58,886 bases of DNA from Bryobacteraceae bacterium (GTDB lineage: Bacteria > Acidobacteriota > Terriglobia > Bryobacterales > Bryobacteraceae): NCBI GenBank assembly GCA_025055455.1, contig JANWXD010000026.1:1-58886 (forward strand). The letters run 5' to 3'. Shown here in pieces: positions 29,445 to 40,102 of the stretch. The notes beneath the pieces are model-generated. The model did not search any database. It saw only the letters and a program-made list of their open reading frames with translations, and was not told where the DNA came from. The position numbers and the translations under genes were made by a program. Position 1 is the first letter of the stretch. Each line of letters opens with the position of its first letter.

Positions 29445-30492
29445 GGCGGCTCGAAAACAAGCAATTCTATACGAAGATGCCGGTGTCAGCATCCGGGAAG
29501 CAGACCGAGCGGTAGCGCGAATTCGCGTCCTCGCGCGCAAGACCTTTACCCCTGCCGTGCTGACCGATATCGGCGCCTTCGGCGCGGGTTACCATTTGAC
29601 CAAGTGGAAGGATCCGGTTCTAGTAAGTTCCGCCGATGGTGTGGGCACCAAGCTCAAAGTCGCTTTTCTGACGGGACGTCACGACACCGTGGGAGAAGAT
29701 TTGGTGAACCACTGCGTCAACGACATCGCGGTGCAAGGGGCGGAGCCGCTGTTTTTTCTGGACTACTTCGCCACGGGCAAGCTCGATGCAGCGGTGGCGG
29801 CGCAAGTGATCTCCGGTGTGGCGCGAGCCTGCCGGCGCAACGGTTGCGCGCTCATCGGTGGGGAGACGGCGGAGATGCCCGGGTTTTACGGCGAAGGCGA
29901 GTACGACCTAGCGGGATTCATCGTGGGGGTGGTAGAGCGTTCCGAGCTGTTGACGGGACACGACCTCCGCCCGGGCGACTCGCTGATCGCCCTGCCTTCC
30001 ACCGGCCTGCATACCAACGGCTATTCGCTGGCGCGGAAGCTCCTGTTCGAAATCGCCGGCTACAGCCCCCGGAGCTTCGTTCCCGAACTTGGCTGTACCG
30101 TGGCCCAAGAACTGCTCAAGGTGCATCGCAGCTATCTGATCCCCATTCGCTCGCTGGCCGCCAACCGGTTGCTGAAAGCCGCGGCGCATATCACCGGCGG
30201 AGGCATCACGGACAACACGCCGCGCATGCTCCCGTCGGGCCTGGCGGCGGAGATTGACACCTCGTCTTGGAAGGTGCCGGCCATTTTCAATTTGCTGCGC
30301 CGGTTGGGGAATATTCCGGACGAGGATTGGCGCCGGACCTTCAATCTGGGCGTGGGCCTGATCATGGCGGTCGGGGCTGAGGCGGTGGCGCCGGCCCGGC
30401 GGCTGCTCGACCGGCTCGGCGAGGAGCATTGGCAGATCGGCCGAGTCGTCCGCCGCCCGCGCCGCGTCCGCGCGCGCGTGATTTACGTATGA
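29443..30492 (+). CDS. purM: Phosphoribosylformylglycinamidine cyclo-ligase (AIR synthetase)
   Basis: ATP-dependent enzyme that closes the imidazole ring of aminoimidazole ribotide, step five of purine synthesis. The 349-residue protein has the usual blocks: SSADGVGTKLKVA, NHCVNDIAVQGAEPLFFLDY, GGETAEMPGFY and HITGGGITDNTPR. ATG at 29443 begins MAARKQAILYEDAGVS, the family's normal start. Its stop overlaps the purN start as ATGA. It supplies the substrate that thiC also uses. Confidence 0.93.
   Translation: MAARKQAILYEDAGVSIREADRAVARIRVLARKTFTPAVLTDIGAFGAGYHLTKWKDPVLVSSADGVGTKLKVAFLTGRHDTVGEDLVNHCVNDIAVQGAEPLFFLDYFATGKLDAAVAAQVISGVARACRRNGCALIGGETAEMPGFYGEGEYDLAGFIVGVVERSELLTGHDLRPGDSLIALPSTGLHTNGYSLARKLLFEIAGYSPRSFVPELGCTVAQELLKVHRSYLIPIRSLAANRLLKAAAHITGGGITDNTPRMLPSGLAAEIDTSSWKVPAIFNLLRRLGNIPDEDWRRTFNLGVGLIMAVGAEAVAPARRLLDRLGEEHWQIGRVVRRPRRVRARVIYV
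29464..29469 (-). promoter_or_regulatory. Probable -10 box of the amidohydrolase operon
   Basis: TAGAAT on the reverse strand lies 19 nt before the ATG at 29444 and inside the 5' end of purM. Confidence 0.35.
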
Positions 30493-31094
30493 AGCGTCTG
30501 GGGATTTTGCTCTCCGGCCGGGGCTCGAATTTCGAAGCGATCGCCGACAACGTCGCCGCGGGCAAGCTCGACGCCGAAATCGCTGTCGTCATCTCGAACC
30601 GTCCGGAGGCCCGCGGCCTCGAAGTCGCCCGGATGCGAGGCTTGCCTGCGGTCTGCATCCCCTCCAAGGGGATGGAACGAGAAGCCTATGACCGGCTCGT
30701 GGTGGCCGAGCTGAAGAGGCGTCAAGTGGATCTGGTGTGCCTGGCCGGTTTCCTGCGGATCCTCAGTGCATACTTCATCCGCGAGTTTCCCTATCGGATC
30801 CTGAATATCCACCCGGCCCTCCTGCCCTCGTTTCCGGGACTCGAGGCGCAGCGCCAAGCTCTGGAGCACGGCGTCAAGATCACCGGGTGCACCGTTCACT
30901 TCGTGGACGAGCATCTGGACGCCGGCCCCATCATCTTGCAAGCCGCCGTCCCCGTTTTGGACGACGATACCGTCGAAACGCTTTCGGCGCGAATTCTCAA
31001 AGAGGAGCACCGCATCTACAGCGAGGCGATTCGGATCGTGTTGTCCGGCAACTTCCGCATCGAGGGCCGCCGGGTGCTGTTGACGGGACCGTAG
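30489..31094 (+). CDS. purN: Phosphoribosylglycinamide formyltransferase
   Basis: A 201-residue enzyme that transfers a formyl group from 10-formyltetrahydrofolate to GAR, step three of purine synthesis. The N-terminal phosphate loop SGRGSNFEAI, the catalytic segment NIHPALLPSFPG and the VDEHLDAGPII block with its catalytic aspartate are intact. It is translationally coupled to purM. Confidence 0.93.
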   Translation: MKRLGILLSGRGSNFEAIADNVAAGKLDAEIAVVISNRPEARGLEVARMRGLPAVCIPSKGMEREAYDRLVVAELKRRQVDLVCLAGFLRILSAYFIREFPYRILNIHPALLPSFPGLEAQRQALEHGVKITGCTVHFVDEHLDAGPIILQAAVPVLDDDTVETLSARILKEEHRIYSEAIRIVLSGNFRIEGRRVLLTGP

Positions 31095-31105
31095 TCTGCC
31101 GCTTG

Positions 31106-31129
31106 CGTGCGGGCAAAGTCCCGCACGCC
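31106..31129. terminator. Hairpin after purN
   Basis: A perfect 9-bp stem, GCGTGCGGG (31106-31114) with CCCGCACGC (31121-31129), closes a 6-nt loop 12 nt after the purN stop. There is no T-run behind it, so it is a weak terminator candidate or a regulatory stem upstream of the next gene. Confidence 0.4.
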
Positions 31130-31140
31130 CTCGCCGGGCA

Positions 31141-31146
31141 TATAAT
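31141..31146 (+). promoter_or_regulatory. Probable -10 box of the Gfo/Idh/MocA gene
   Basis: TATAAT ends 7 nt before the ATG at 31154, which predicts a leaderless or nearly leaderless transcript. Confidence 0.45.
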
Positions 31147-31153
31147 CTCGCTT

Positions 31154-32326
31154 ATGAATCGCCGTACCTTCTTGGGGGCTGCGGCGGCGGCCCAAGTGCT
31201 GGGCGCCAACGAACGAATTCGCGTTGGACTGATCGGCGCCGGCGGGCGGGGCCGTCTGCTGGCGGGAGAGTTCAAGGAGATCGGCGCCGAGGTCACCGCG
31301 GTTTGCGATGTGTACCAGCCGAATCTCGAAGCGGGACTCAAGGTGGCCTCGAGCGGCGCCAGGAGCTACTGGGATTATCGCCGTCTGTTGGAAGACAAGT
31401 CCCTCGATGCTGTGATCGTCGCCACGCCGGACCATTGGCACGCGCAGATGGTGATCGACGCCGTCGAGGCGGGCAAGGACGTCTATGTGGAAAAACCCCT
31501 CGCCCACACGATTGAGGAGGGCTTTCGCATCGTCGAGGCCACGCGCCGGACGCGCCGTGTGGTGCAAGTCGGCACCCAGCGCCGAAGTTTCGACCTCTTT
31601 TACGACGCCAAAGGCGTGATGGACTCCGGGGCGCTCGGGCCGGTGCGATTGGTCAACTCCTGGTGGCTGAACCGGACGGTCTCTTTGAGAACCCCCGAAC
31701 TGGCGGGCGAACTCGACTGGGCCCAGTGGCTGGGCCCCGCTCCCAAACGACCGCTGGATCCGGTGCGCTTCTTCAACTGGTACTGGTTCTGGGATTATTC
31801 CGGCGGCATGCTCGTCGGGCAGGCGGCACACGTGGTGGACGTCATCCAGTGGTTCATGCGTTCGTCGGATCCGGTGGCGGTGACCTGTGCGGCCGCGCCC
31901 TCCGGGATTCCGGGTGCGGAGGTCCCGGAGACGTGCTCGATGGCGGTGGAGTTCCCGCAAAACTACCTGGCGGTGTTCACGCTGGGCTACCAGGCGATGC
32001 GCTACCACCCCTTCCATGACCAGTTGGTGCAATTCCACGGCACCAAGGCCCGCCTCGATGTCGGGCGCGAATCGTACGCTGTGTATCCGGAAAGCCAGGC
32101 GGTCGAGTTGAGACCCTCCCTCGAGGTGCGGAAGCCGGGCACTTTCGCCGCCGCTACGCGCTCTCACGTCCGCAACTTTCTCGAATGTATCCGGTCGCGG
32201 AAGGATCCGAACGCCACCGTAGAGATGGGTCAAGCCACCAACATCGTCTTGTGCATGGCGATGGAAGCCCTGCGCACCGGCAAACGAGTGCGCTGGGACC
32301 CGGCGGCTCGCCGCATGGCGACGTGA
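31154..32326 (+). CDS. Tat-exported Gfo/Idh/MocA family oxidoreductase
   Basis: A 390-residue NAD(P)-dependent oxidoreductase-like protein, typically acting on sugars or inositols. It starts with a twin-arginine signal (NRRTFLGAAAAA, Arg3-Arg4), then a Rossmann motif LIGAGGRG (residues 26-33) and the family EKP motif (113-115). A tryptophan-rich segment with WYWFWDY lies in the C-terminal domain. Export of a dinucleotide-dependent enzyme by Tat with its cofactor bound is known for glucose-fructose oxidoreductase. The frame is open upstream through purN, but the Tat motif fixes the start. Confidence 0.85.
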   Translation: MNRRTFLGAAAAAQVLGANERIRVGLIGAGGRGRLLAGEFKEIGAEVTAVCDVYQPNLEAGLKVASSGARSYWDYRRLLEDKSLDAVIVATPDHWHAQMVIDAVEAGKDVYVEKPLAHTIEEGFRIVEATRRTRRVVQVGTQRRSFDLFYDAKGVMDSGALGPVRLVNSWWLNRTVSLRTPELAGELDWAQWLGPAPKRPLDPVRFFNWYWFWDYSGGMLVGQAAHVVDVIQWFMRSSDPVAVTCAAAPSGIPGAEVPETCSMAVEFPQNYLAVFTLGYQAMRYHPFHDQLVQFHGTKARLDVGRESYAVYPESQAVELRPSLEVRKPGTFAAATRSHVRNFLECIRSRKDPNATVEMGQATNIVLCMAMEALRTGKRVRWDPAARRMAT

Positions 32327-32354
32327 GCTTCTGGCTGCGTCGGGGCGCGCCGGA

Positions 32355-34658
<2,304 letters not shown>

Positions 34659-34756
34659 GGCAGCAGTCCTTTCCACTTCCCGTTGTACTCCTTTTGTGCG
34701 CCGCCGGCACGTCCGTTCCGCGTCAACAAGGTTGTAGGTTAAGATGAGGACAGGCT

Positions 34757-35500
34757 ATGGCCGTTCCGCCCCTGTTGGAGCCTCTGAGCCGGAGGCCTTT
34801 TTCCTTTTACCCTCCGATTCTGAACATTGACCACAACGAGTGGCTTTTGCGGCGCGAAACGTGGTCCGAAATCCTCGTGGTGAATTCTAAGACCGGGCAA
34901 GAGGTGTGGGTGCCACGGCGGTACCTGGGGGAAATCTCGAGCGTGGACGAACCTGTGATGATTGTGGGACTGACGAAAGAGCTGGAGTACAAAGCCGGTT
35001 CGGTCTGGCCCCATGAGCGCCGGGTCATCGAGATGCCTCGGGCAGTTCAGGAAAGCCGCCGAGCTGCACCGGAGGCGGCCCCGGTCGTGGGTATGCGGCG
35101 GGAAGAAGGGCCGGAACGGCGGGTCAGCCGGCTGATCGGGGGCGTCTTGTTGCTTGTGCTGGTGTGTTGTGTGCTGCTCGTGGTGGCCACGCGCCGTCCG
35201 GTCAGTTACCGCACCATCGAGCAGTTCACGTTGGGACTCACGTCCCAGGACGACTACTACTCCATCGTGCGGAAGTTAGGCCCTCCGGCCGAGGACCGCT
35301 GGAGAGAGGGTACGGGAGAACTGCAATATCGGTTGCTTTACTACCCGCGGCAAGCGGTGTTCTTGATCTTGATGGGCACGGACCGGGACAATGCACATTA
35401 CATCGGCGCGATGGACCGGAACTGGAGAGTGGTGCACGCGGTCGAGCTGCCGAATGGGGCCAACAGCCGCGCCGTTTTAAGGAGCTTGCGCCGATTCTGA
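34757..35500 (+). CDS. Single-pass membrane protein of unknown function
   Basis: A 247-residue protein with a cytoplasmic-looking N-terminal domain (residues 1-90, containing VPRRYLGEISSVDEPVMIVG), a basic linker, one hydrophobic transmembrane segment near residues 124-145 (LIGGVLLLVLVCCVLLVV) and a C-terminal domain of about 100 residues. I do not recognise the family. The start at 34757 lies 11 nt after a TAAGAT box. It precedes the two coiled-coil membrane proteins and may be related in function. Confidence 0.7.
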   Translation: MAVPPLLEPLSRRPFSFYPPILNIDHNEWLLRRETWSEILVVNSKTGQEVWVPRRYLGEISSVDEPVMIVGLTKELEYKAGSVWPHERRVIEMPRAVQESRRAAPEAAPVVGMRREEGPERRVSRLIGGVLLLVLVCCVLLVVATRRPVSYRTIEQFTLGLTSQDDYYSIVRKLGPPAEDRWREGTGELQYRLLYYPRQAVFLILMGTDRDNAHYIGAMDRNWRVVHAVELPNGANSRAVLRSLRRF

Positions 35501-35598
35501 ACGCGGCCGGGACCGCATCGCACGGCGGGACCGCGAAGGAGAGTCGTGAGGATGCTACAATAACCCGTCGTTGAAGTCCCGCAGGGAGGGAACGAACT

Positions 35599-36492
35599 GT
35601 GGCGGAATCAGAGCTCGGTCAGCCCGCACCGGGGCGACTTAAGATTGCGTTGGCTGTTTTGGGTGGGGCCATCGCGGCGCTTGCGGTCTTCACATTTATG
35701 TTGTTCCGGCAAGTGGATCAAACTCGGCAGGAGCTGGCCGATGTGCGTCAGGCCCTACTCGGGGAGATCGGCAAGCTGCGCGACGCTTCGTCCGCCGCGA
35801 CGCAGGCTCACCAGGAACGCTTGAATAGCCTCCGGCGGGAGCTAGAGGCCGCACGACGCAGCGCCGCCGCGGCGGTCGGGCAAGCCAAGATGGACGCACT
35901 GCGACGTGCCGAGGAGTTGGCGAAGAAATTGGAAGAGGAGCAAACGCGGCAGCAGCAGGCTGTAGCGAGCGAACTCAGCCAGGTGAGGCAGGCCACCTCT
36001 GAGGTGAGCAGCAAGATCGCTGATGTCCGAACGGACGTGGGCAACGTGCGTTCGGAAATCGCCGCGACCCGGGCCGAGCTGGAGAAAACGATTGCCGAGC
36101 TCAAGAGTGTCCGCGGGGACTTGGGCGTGCAGAGCGGTTTGATCGCTACCAACGCCAAGGAGCTGGCGGCGTTGAAAGCGTTGGGCGAGCGCAACTACTA
36201 CGAGTTCACCCTCCCCAAGCGCCGCGACTATCAGAAGGTTGGGGACGTGGCCCTCAAGCTCAATAAGACCGATCCGAAACGCCACAAGTTCTCCCTCGAG
36301 CTGATCGCCGACGACAAGCGTATCGAAAAAAAGGATCGCTACATCAATGAACCCCTGCAGTTCTATGTGACCGGCTCGGCCCTGCCCTACGAGATTGTGG
36401 TCAACGAAGTCCGCAAGGACCAGATCGTCGGTTACCTGGCTACTCCAAAAGTGCGTGTGGAGCGCAGGTTGGGCGGCGGAGAGCGCCCGTAG
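35599..36492 (+). CDS. Membrane-anchored coiled-coil protein, paralogue 1
   Basis: A 297-residue protein with one transmembrane helix (about residues 15-36), a coiled coil of about 160 residues rich in heptads, and a C-terminal globular domain of about 95 residues beginning at ERNYYEF. It is probably bitopic with its long coil and head in the periplasm. Its function is unknown. The GTG start is supported by AGGGAGGG at 35583-35590; a TACAAT box lies at 35556-35561. It is a tandem paralogue of the next gene: a 41-residue block ending the coil is identical between them. Confidence 0.75.
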   Translation: MAESELGQPAPGRLKIALAVLGGAIAALAVFTFMLFRQVDQTRQELADVRQALLGEIGKLRDASSAATQAHQERLNSLRRELEAARRSAAAAVGQAKMDALRRAEELAKKLEEEQTRQQQAVASELSQVRQATSEVSSKIADVRTDVGNVRSEIAATRAELEKTIAELKSVRGDLGVQSGLIATNAKELAALKALGERNYYEFTLPKRRDYQKVGDVALKLNKTDPKRHKFSLELIADDKRIEKKDRYINEPLQFYVTGSALPYEIVVNEVRKDQIVGYLATPKVRVERRLGGGERP

Positions 36493-36512
36493 ATTCTGCA
36501 CAGTCCTGGTAA

Positions 36513-36549
36513 GATTTTCCGGCCGGTCCTGGACAAAGACGGGAAAATC
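36513..36549. repeat. Inverted repeat between the coiled-coil paralogues
   Basis: An 8-bp perfect inverted repeat, GATTTTCC (36513-36520) and GGAAAATC (36542-36549), encloses 21 nt. It lies in the 137-bp gap between the two paralogues and could attenuate transcription or be part of an operator. Confidence 0.35.
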
Positions 36550-36629
36550 CTGTTGAACCCGCGCATTTTCAATAGGCTAGCGAGTGGTCAACAACGTGCT
36601 GCATCTCCGGGCGAGGTGACGATTTCCCA

Positions 36630-37508
36630 ATGAGTACTCAAGGAGCCATCGGGCTCAGCCCCAGAAATCAAGGCAGGGTCGCGATCCCGCTTTTGTTTGG
36701 TTTGGTCATCGCCTTGGCCGTGGCCAATGTCCTATTGTTCCGCCAAGTCAGCGGTCTGAAGGCCGAGCTGTTGGGCACCAGGGACGCAATTTTGGCGGAG
36801 CTGGCCAAGGTCAAGGAAGTCTCCAGTGTAACGACGGCCGCCAGCCGGCAGCGCATCGAAGATCTGCGTGCCGAACTGGAAGCCGCACGGCGGCAAGCGG
36901 CCTTGGCGGCCGGGCGGGCCAAGCAAGAGGCCTTGCAGCACGCCGAGCAGATCGCCCGGCGTCTCGAAGAGGAGCAGACCCGACAGCAGCAACAGATCGC
37001 CGGCGAGCTCAGCCAGGTGAAGGAAGTCGCCGCCACGGCACACACCAAGCTCGCCGATGTGTCGAGCGAGGTCGGAACCGTGAAGACGGAGGTCGCCTCC
37101 ACCCGGTCGGAATTGGAAAAGACGATCGCCGAACTCAAGAGTGTGCGCGGCGACTTGGGCGTCCAAAGCGGCCTGATCGCCACCAACGCCAAGGAACTGG
37201 CCGCCCTCAAAGCTTTGGGCGAGCGCAACTACTTCGAGTTCAATCTCACCAAGAGCAAGACGCCGCAGCGCGTCGGAGATGTGGCCATCCAACTCAAGAA
37301 AGCCGATCCCAAACGCAACCGCTATACCATCGAGGTGATTGCGGACGACAAACGTGTGGAGAAGAAGGACAAGACAGCGAACGAGCCGGTGCAGTTCTAT
37401 GTTTCCGGCGGGGCCATACCTTACGAGATCGTCGTCAACGAAGTGCGAAAGGATCGCATCGTAGGCTACCTGGCCACGCCCAAGGTGAGTCCGGCCCGCA
37501 GAAGCTAG
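36630..37508 (+). CDS. Membrane-anchored coiled-coil protein, paralogue 2
   Basis: A 292-residue protein with the same layout as the gene before it: a transmembrane helix near residues 17-37, a long glutamate/glutamine-rich coil, and a C-terminal domain starting at ERNYFEF. The membrane-distal coil and the domain are strongly conserved, while many third codon positions differ, so the duplication is old and under purifying selection. A GAGGTGA site precedes the ATG. A rho-independent terminator follows about 105 nt after the stop. Confidence 0.75.
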   Translation: MSTQGAIGLSPRNQGRVAIPLLFGLVIALAVANVLLFRQVSGLKAELLGTRDAILAELAKVKEVSSVTTAASRQRIEDLRAELEAARRQAALAAGRAKQEALQHAEQIARRLEEEQTRQQQQIAGELSQVKEVAATAHTKLADVSSEVGTVKTEVASTRSELEKTIAELKSVRGDLGVQSGLIATNAKELAALKALGERNYFEFNLTKSKTPQRVGDVAIQLKKADPKRNRYTIEVIADDKRVEKKDKTANEPVQFYVSGGAIPYEIVVNEVRKDRIVGYLATPKVSPARRS

Positions 37509-37601
37509 CAGTTTGACGAGCCCCGCACAGGCCCCCTCAGCCTGTGTTCCTCCCGCGAGCGCGACCGGAGGAGCTACGGAGGAGAATCTGGCGCTCGCTA
37601 C

Positions 37602-38396
37602 TCAGTCGAGGGGAAGGCCGGAAACGAGCAATCGTTCCGGCCTTTTTATTTGTATGCGCACCCTCTCTCCTAGTGCGAGGTTTCCTTCGAGGGTCAACGT
37701 GTAGTGAGAGCGGAGCACCTCGAAGATACGCGGCCCCGGGGGGTCCTTGGAGGCTCGCTGCATGTCCCGCAGGTTGAACGGCGCGCCGCCCGTGTGTTGA
37801 GCCAGCCGCTCGAACAGTCCCCGTTCCTGCCCCAACACATAAACCGGATAGATCGAGACCCCGTTGCGGCGCGCCAGGTCCAAAACCTGGCGCTCGGTGA
37901 CGCGGCTGTCGCCCTCCACGCCCGTGGTGAGCAAGATAATGACGCGTCGAAAGCTGCTGTGCCGGAAGCCGCCGTCAATGCTTGCGTACAGCGCGTCCAG
38001 TAACCGCGGCGGGTTGCCGTATTTGACGGCCCCTAAGGCCCGGCGCAGCAGGTCTTGGCTCGAGGTGAAATCCTGCACCAGATCCGCCGCGGAATGGAAA
38101 GCCACAATCGCCATCTGCTCCTTGGGTTGCAGCTGGGCGATCAAGTTGTCCGCTACCGGCTGCACCATCTCACCGAGCAGGCTGGTGTCGAGCAACAGCA
38201 TCACATCGATCAGGCTCGAAGAAAACTCCACGGTTTCTACCCGCCGCGGCTTGCCGTCGTCGAACACGGCGAACTCCTCCCGCTTCAGATCCTTGACCGG
38301 GAGGCCGGACTTCTTTTCGATGACGGTGACCAGGAGCCGCGTGGTGCCCGCAGACGGCTCCAGCAGCAAAGCCGCAAGCAGGAACGCGCGGAACAT
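37602..38396 (-). CDS. VWFA-related Acidobacterial domain protein
   Basis: A 264-residue exported protein with a signal peptide (residues 1-17) and a von Willebrand factor A domain. The N-terminal block VTVIEKKSGLPVKDLKREEF, of which VKDLKREEFAVFDDG is diagnostic, and the degenerate metal site LLLDTSLLG match the family found mainly in acidobacteria. The canonical DxSxS is DTSLL, so metal binding may be weak. Its 3' end overlaps the terminator of the forward coiled-coil gene. A TATACT box (38422-38417) and a CAGGGGA site precede the ATG. The function is unknown, probably adhesion or protein interaction. Confidence 0.85.
   Translation of the reverse strand: MFRAFLLAALLLEPSAGTTRLLVTVIEKKSGLPVKDLKREEFAVFDDGKPRRVETVEFSSSLIDVMLLLDTSLLGEMVQPVADNLIAQLQPKEQMAIVAFHSAADLVQDFTSSQDLLRRALGAVKYGNPPRLLDALYASIDGGFRHSSFRRVIILLTTGVEGDSRVTERQVLDLARRNGVSIYPVYVLGQERGLFERLAQHTGGAPFNLRDMQRASKDPPGPRIFEVLRSHYTLTLEGNLALGERVRIQIKRPERLLVSGLPLD
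37614..37648 (+). terminator. Rho-independent terminator of the coiled-coil genes
   Basis: AAGGCCGGAA pairs with TTCCGGCCTT around a CGAGCAATCG centre, which can extend the stem to a GCAA tetraloop with one bulged A; a TTTTTATT run follows directly. This is the clearest terminator in the window. It lies inside the last codons of the convergent VWA gene. Confidence 0.8.
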
Positions 38397-38454
38397 GGCT
38401 TTGTCCCCTGCGAGCCAGTATATTCTCCGGCCTCCCGGGTATGCACCCAGCCCC

Positions 38455-39561
38455 TTAGGTTTCGGTCTTTTCGACCAGCTTGTCCACCGGCACGCAGTAT
38501 ATGGCCGGTTTGCCGTCCTTGTCGCTCTGGAAGAAAACGTGCTGGCTGTCCGGGGCAAAAATCGGGCAGGTGCGCGACGGATCCGAGGCCCGATGTTCGC
38601 ACAAGGTGAGTTCCCGGCGCGCTACGCGAAGCAGCAGCAGGATGTGGGGCGCGGCCGGATTGCGGCTAGCCCCCACGAAGACCGATGCATCCGCATTGCG
38701 GCCGAAGTGGACAAATTGGCTCGTCGGGGAGACCAGTTGATCCGCGTGGGTGTCCGGGGTGTGCTCGCGAATGGCGTGGAGCGCCCGTCGCTCTTCGGGA
38801 AAGTGCAAGTAGAGCACCGAGCGCCCGTCGGCGGCCCAGAGGGCCGGCCCGATACCGCCCGGCGGCAGCTTGAGGCGGCGGTTGTCCTGGCCGTCGTAGT
38901 GGACCAGCCACAGCTCCCTTTCGCCTCTCCGGTACAAGATGCCGTCGCGTTTCGGCCGGGGTTGAGGTTCGCTCAGCGCGACGTCGGACTCGGTCACAGT
39001 TGCCTGCTCGTTGCGCATCAGACCGATGAGGCGTAGCCTCCACCGCTTACCGTCCGTCTCCGTCACGGCGGCGTACCTTCCGTCTCCGGCCACGGATTGC
39101 GCGGTCGGCCTCCAGCCCGCAGGACACCGATACACTTGTCGATCGCGCAGGGTGGAAAGGCTAACTTCATGGAGCGAATCGCCGTCGAGGTAGCAGAAGC
39201 TTCGGTCATCTGGCAGCAGGCACAACGAATCCGGAATCAGCCCGGCTGACGCCGTCAGCAAGCGCATGGCGCCGGACTTCAGATCCATCCGAAATGCCTG
39301 CATGGAACCCGTGCGGTCGCTCGCAAAGACGAGAAAATGGCCGCGACGCGACACACAACGGTTGTAGTGAGCGGTTAAGACATTCGTGTAGGCCGGCGCG
39401 GTGAGGCGGAAGACCTCGAATTCGGTGGCTCGATCCAGAAACGGGACCTTTTCGGAGGCGTAAACCCGGCCTTTCTCGTCGGCCGCCGGTAGCCCGAAAA
39501 CGGCCAAACTGGACAGAAGGGCACGGCGCGTCCACACGCGGCCGTTTCCGTCGCCCTTCAT
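38455..39561 (-). CDS. Exported beta-propeller protein, oligogalacturonate-lyase/TolB-like
   Basis: A 368-residue protein with a twin-arginine-like start (TRRALLSSLAVFG) and repeated beta-propeller blades, for example RGHFLVFASDRTGSMQAFR followed by GAMRLLT, and DSQHVFFQSDKDGKPAIY near the end. The layout resembles TolB/WD40-like and oligogalacturonate lyase propellers. Catalytic residues of the lyase could not be confirmed, so the function may be only substrate binding. It lies in a reverse-strand group with the VWA protein and a small membrane protein. Confidence 0.65.
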   Translation of the reverse strand: MKGDGNGRVWTRRALLSSLAVFGLPAADEKGRVYASEKVPFLDRATEFEVFRLTAPAYTNVLTAHYNRCVSRRGHFLVFASDRTGSMQAFRMDLKSGAMRLLTASAGLIPDSLCLLPDDRSFCYLDGDSLHEVSLSTLRDRQVYRCPAGWRPTAQSVAGDGRYAAVTETDGKRWRLRLIGLMRNEQATVTESDVALSEPQPRPKRDGILYRRGERELWLVHYDGQDNRRLKLPPGGIGPALWAADGRSVLYLHFPEERRALHAIREHTPDTHADQLVSPTSQFVHFGRNADASVFVGASRNPAAPHILLLLRVARRELTLCEHRASDPSRTCPIFAPDSQHVFFQSDKDGKPAIYCVPVDKLVEKTET

Positions 39562-39597
39562 ACCGGCATCCTAACATGGGTGCTCGAGCCGGCTGCC

Positions 39598-39984
39598 TTA
39601 GGGAAGGGCCTGCGCGCGCATACGGGCGTTTCGGACCGCAACCGCGCCCACAGCTCCGGCTGCACCCAAGTTAATGACGGAAAACGGCTTGTAGAGGTTG
39701 CGATCCCGCTCGCGCCGGGCCAGGATCGCTTCCAACGTCAACAAGCCTGCCGAAGCCCCGAGCTTGATCCACATCGCACGGCCGACGTGGAATTGCCCGC
39801 TTCCGTCCCGAAGTAAAGGATTGGCTTCCGGCATCCCGCGGGACGAGGCGACGTCGGCAACCTGAACGGCGCCGAGTACACCGGCCGTCACGGCCCAGAT
39901 TTTTTTCCACTTGTGGGCGCTTTCGGCCCACGATGGCCAGGCGGCAAGCACGGCGCTCGCTATGACCAGACGGAAGTGACTCAC
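39598..39984 (-). CDS. Small exported or membrane protein of unknown function
   Basis: A 128-residue protein with a signal-peptide-like N-terminus (LVIASAVLAAWPSWA) and two further hydrophobic segments near residues 31-45 and 103-118, separated by a segment with SSRGMPEANPLLRDGSGQF. This ANPLL-containing arrangement recurs in acidobacterial orphans as far as I can judge, but the function is unknown. It is transcribed toward the beta-propeller gene 36 nt away. Confidence 0.55.
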   Translation of the reverse strand: MSHFRLVIASAVLAAWPSWAESAHKWKKIWAVTAGVLGAVQVADVASSRGMPEANPLLRDGSGQFHVGRAMWIKLGASAGLLTLEAILARRERDRNLYKPFSVINLGAAGAVGAVAVRNARMRAQALP

Positions 39985-40031
39985 GCACCTTCCATCGGCT
40001 TGGACTCTTGGCAGCTTCAGCCCAGCACGAC

Positions 40032-40063
40032 AAGGTGAGACTACAATAAGGTGGGACTACAAT
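40032..40063 (+). repeat. Tandem 16-bp repeat with two -10 boxes
   Basis: Two copies of AAGGTGRGACTACAAT (40032-40047 and 40048-40063) differ at one base. Each ends in a TACAAT box, so the promoter of the Memo-AMMECR1/addBA operon appears duplicated with a 16-bp step. Confidence 0.6.
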
Positions 40064-40073
40064 ACGGGTAGCG

Positions 40074-40085
40074 GGGCCCGGGCCC
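40074..40085. promoter_or_regulatory. 12-bp palindrome in the leader of the Memo-AMMECR1 gene
   Basis: GGGCCCGGGCCC is a perfect palindrome between the duplicated -10 boxes and the AAGGAG ribosome binding site at 40092-40097. It could be an operator or an RNA stem. Confidence 0.35.
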
Positions 40086-40102
40086 GCTCAGAAGGAGCTC
40101 CG

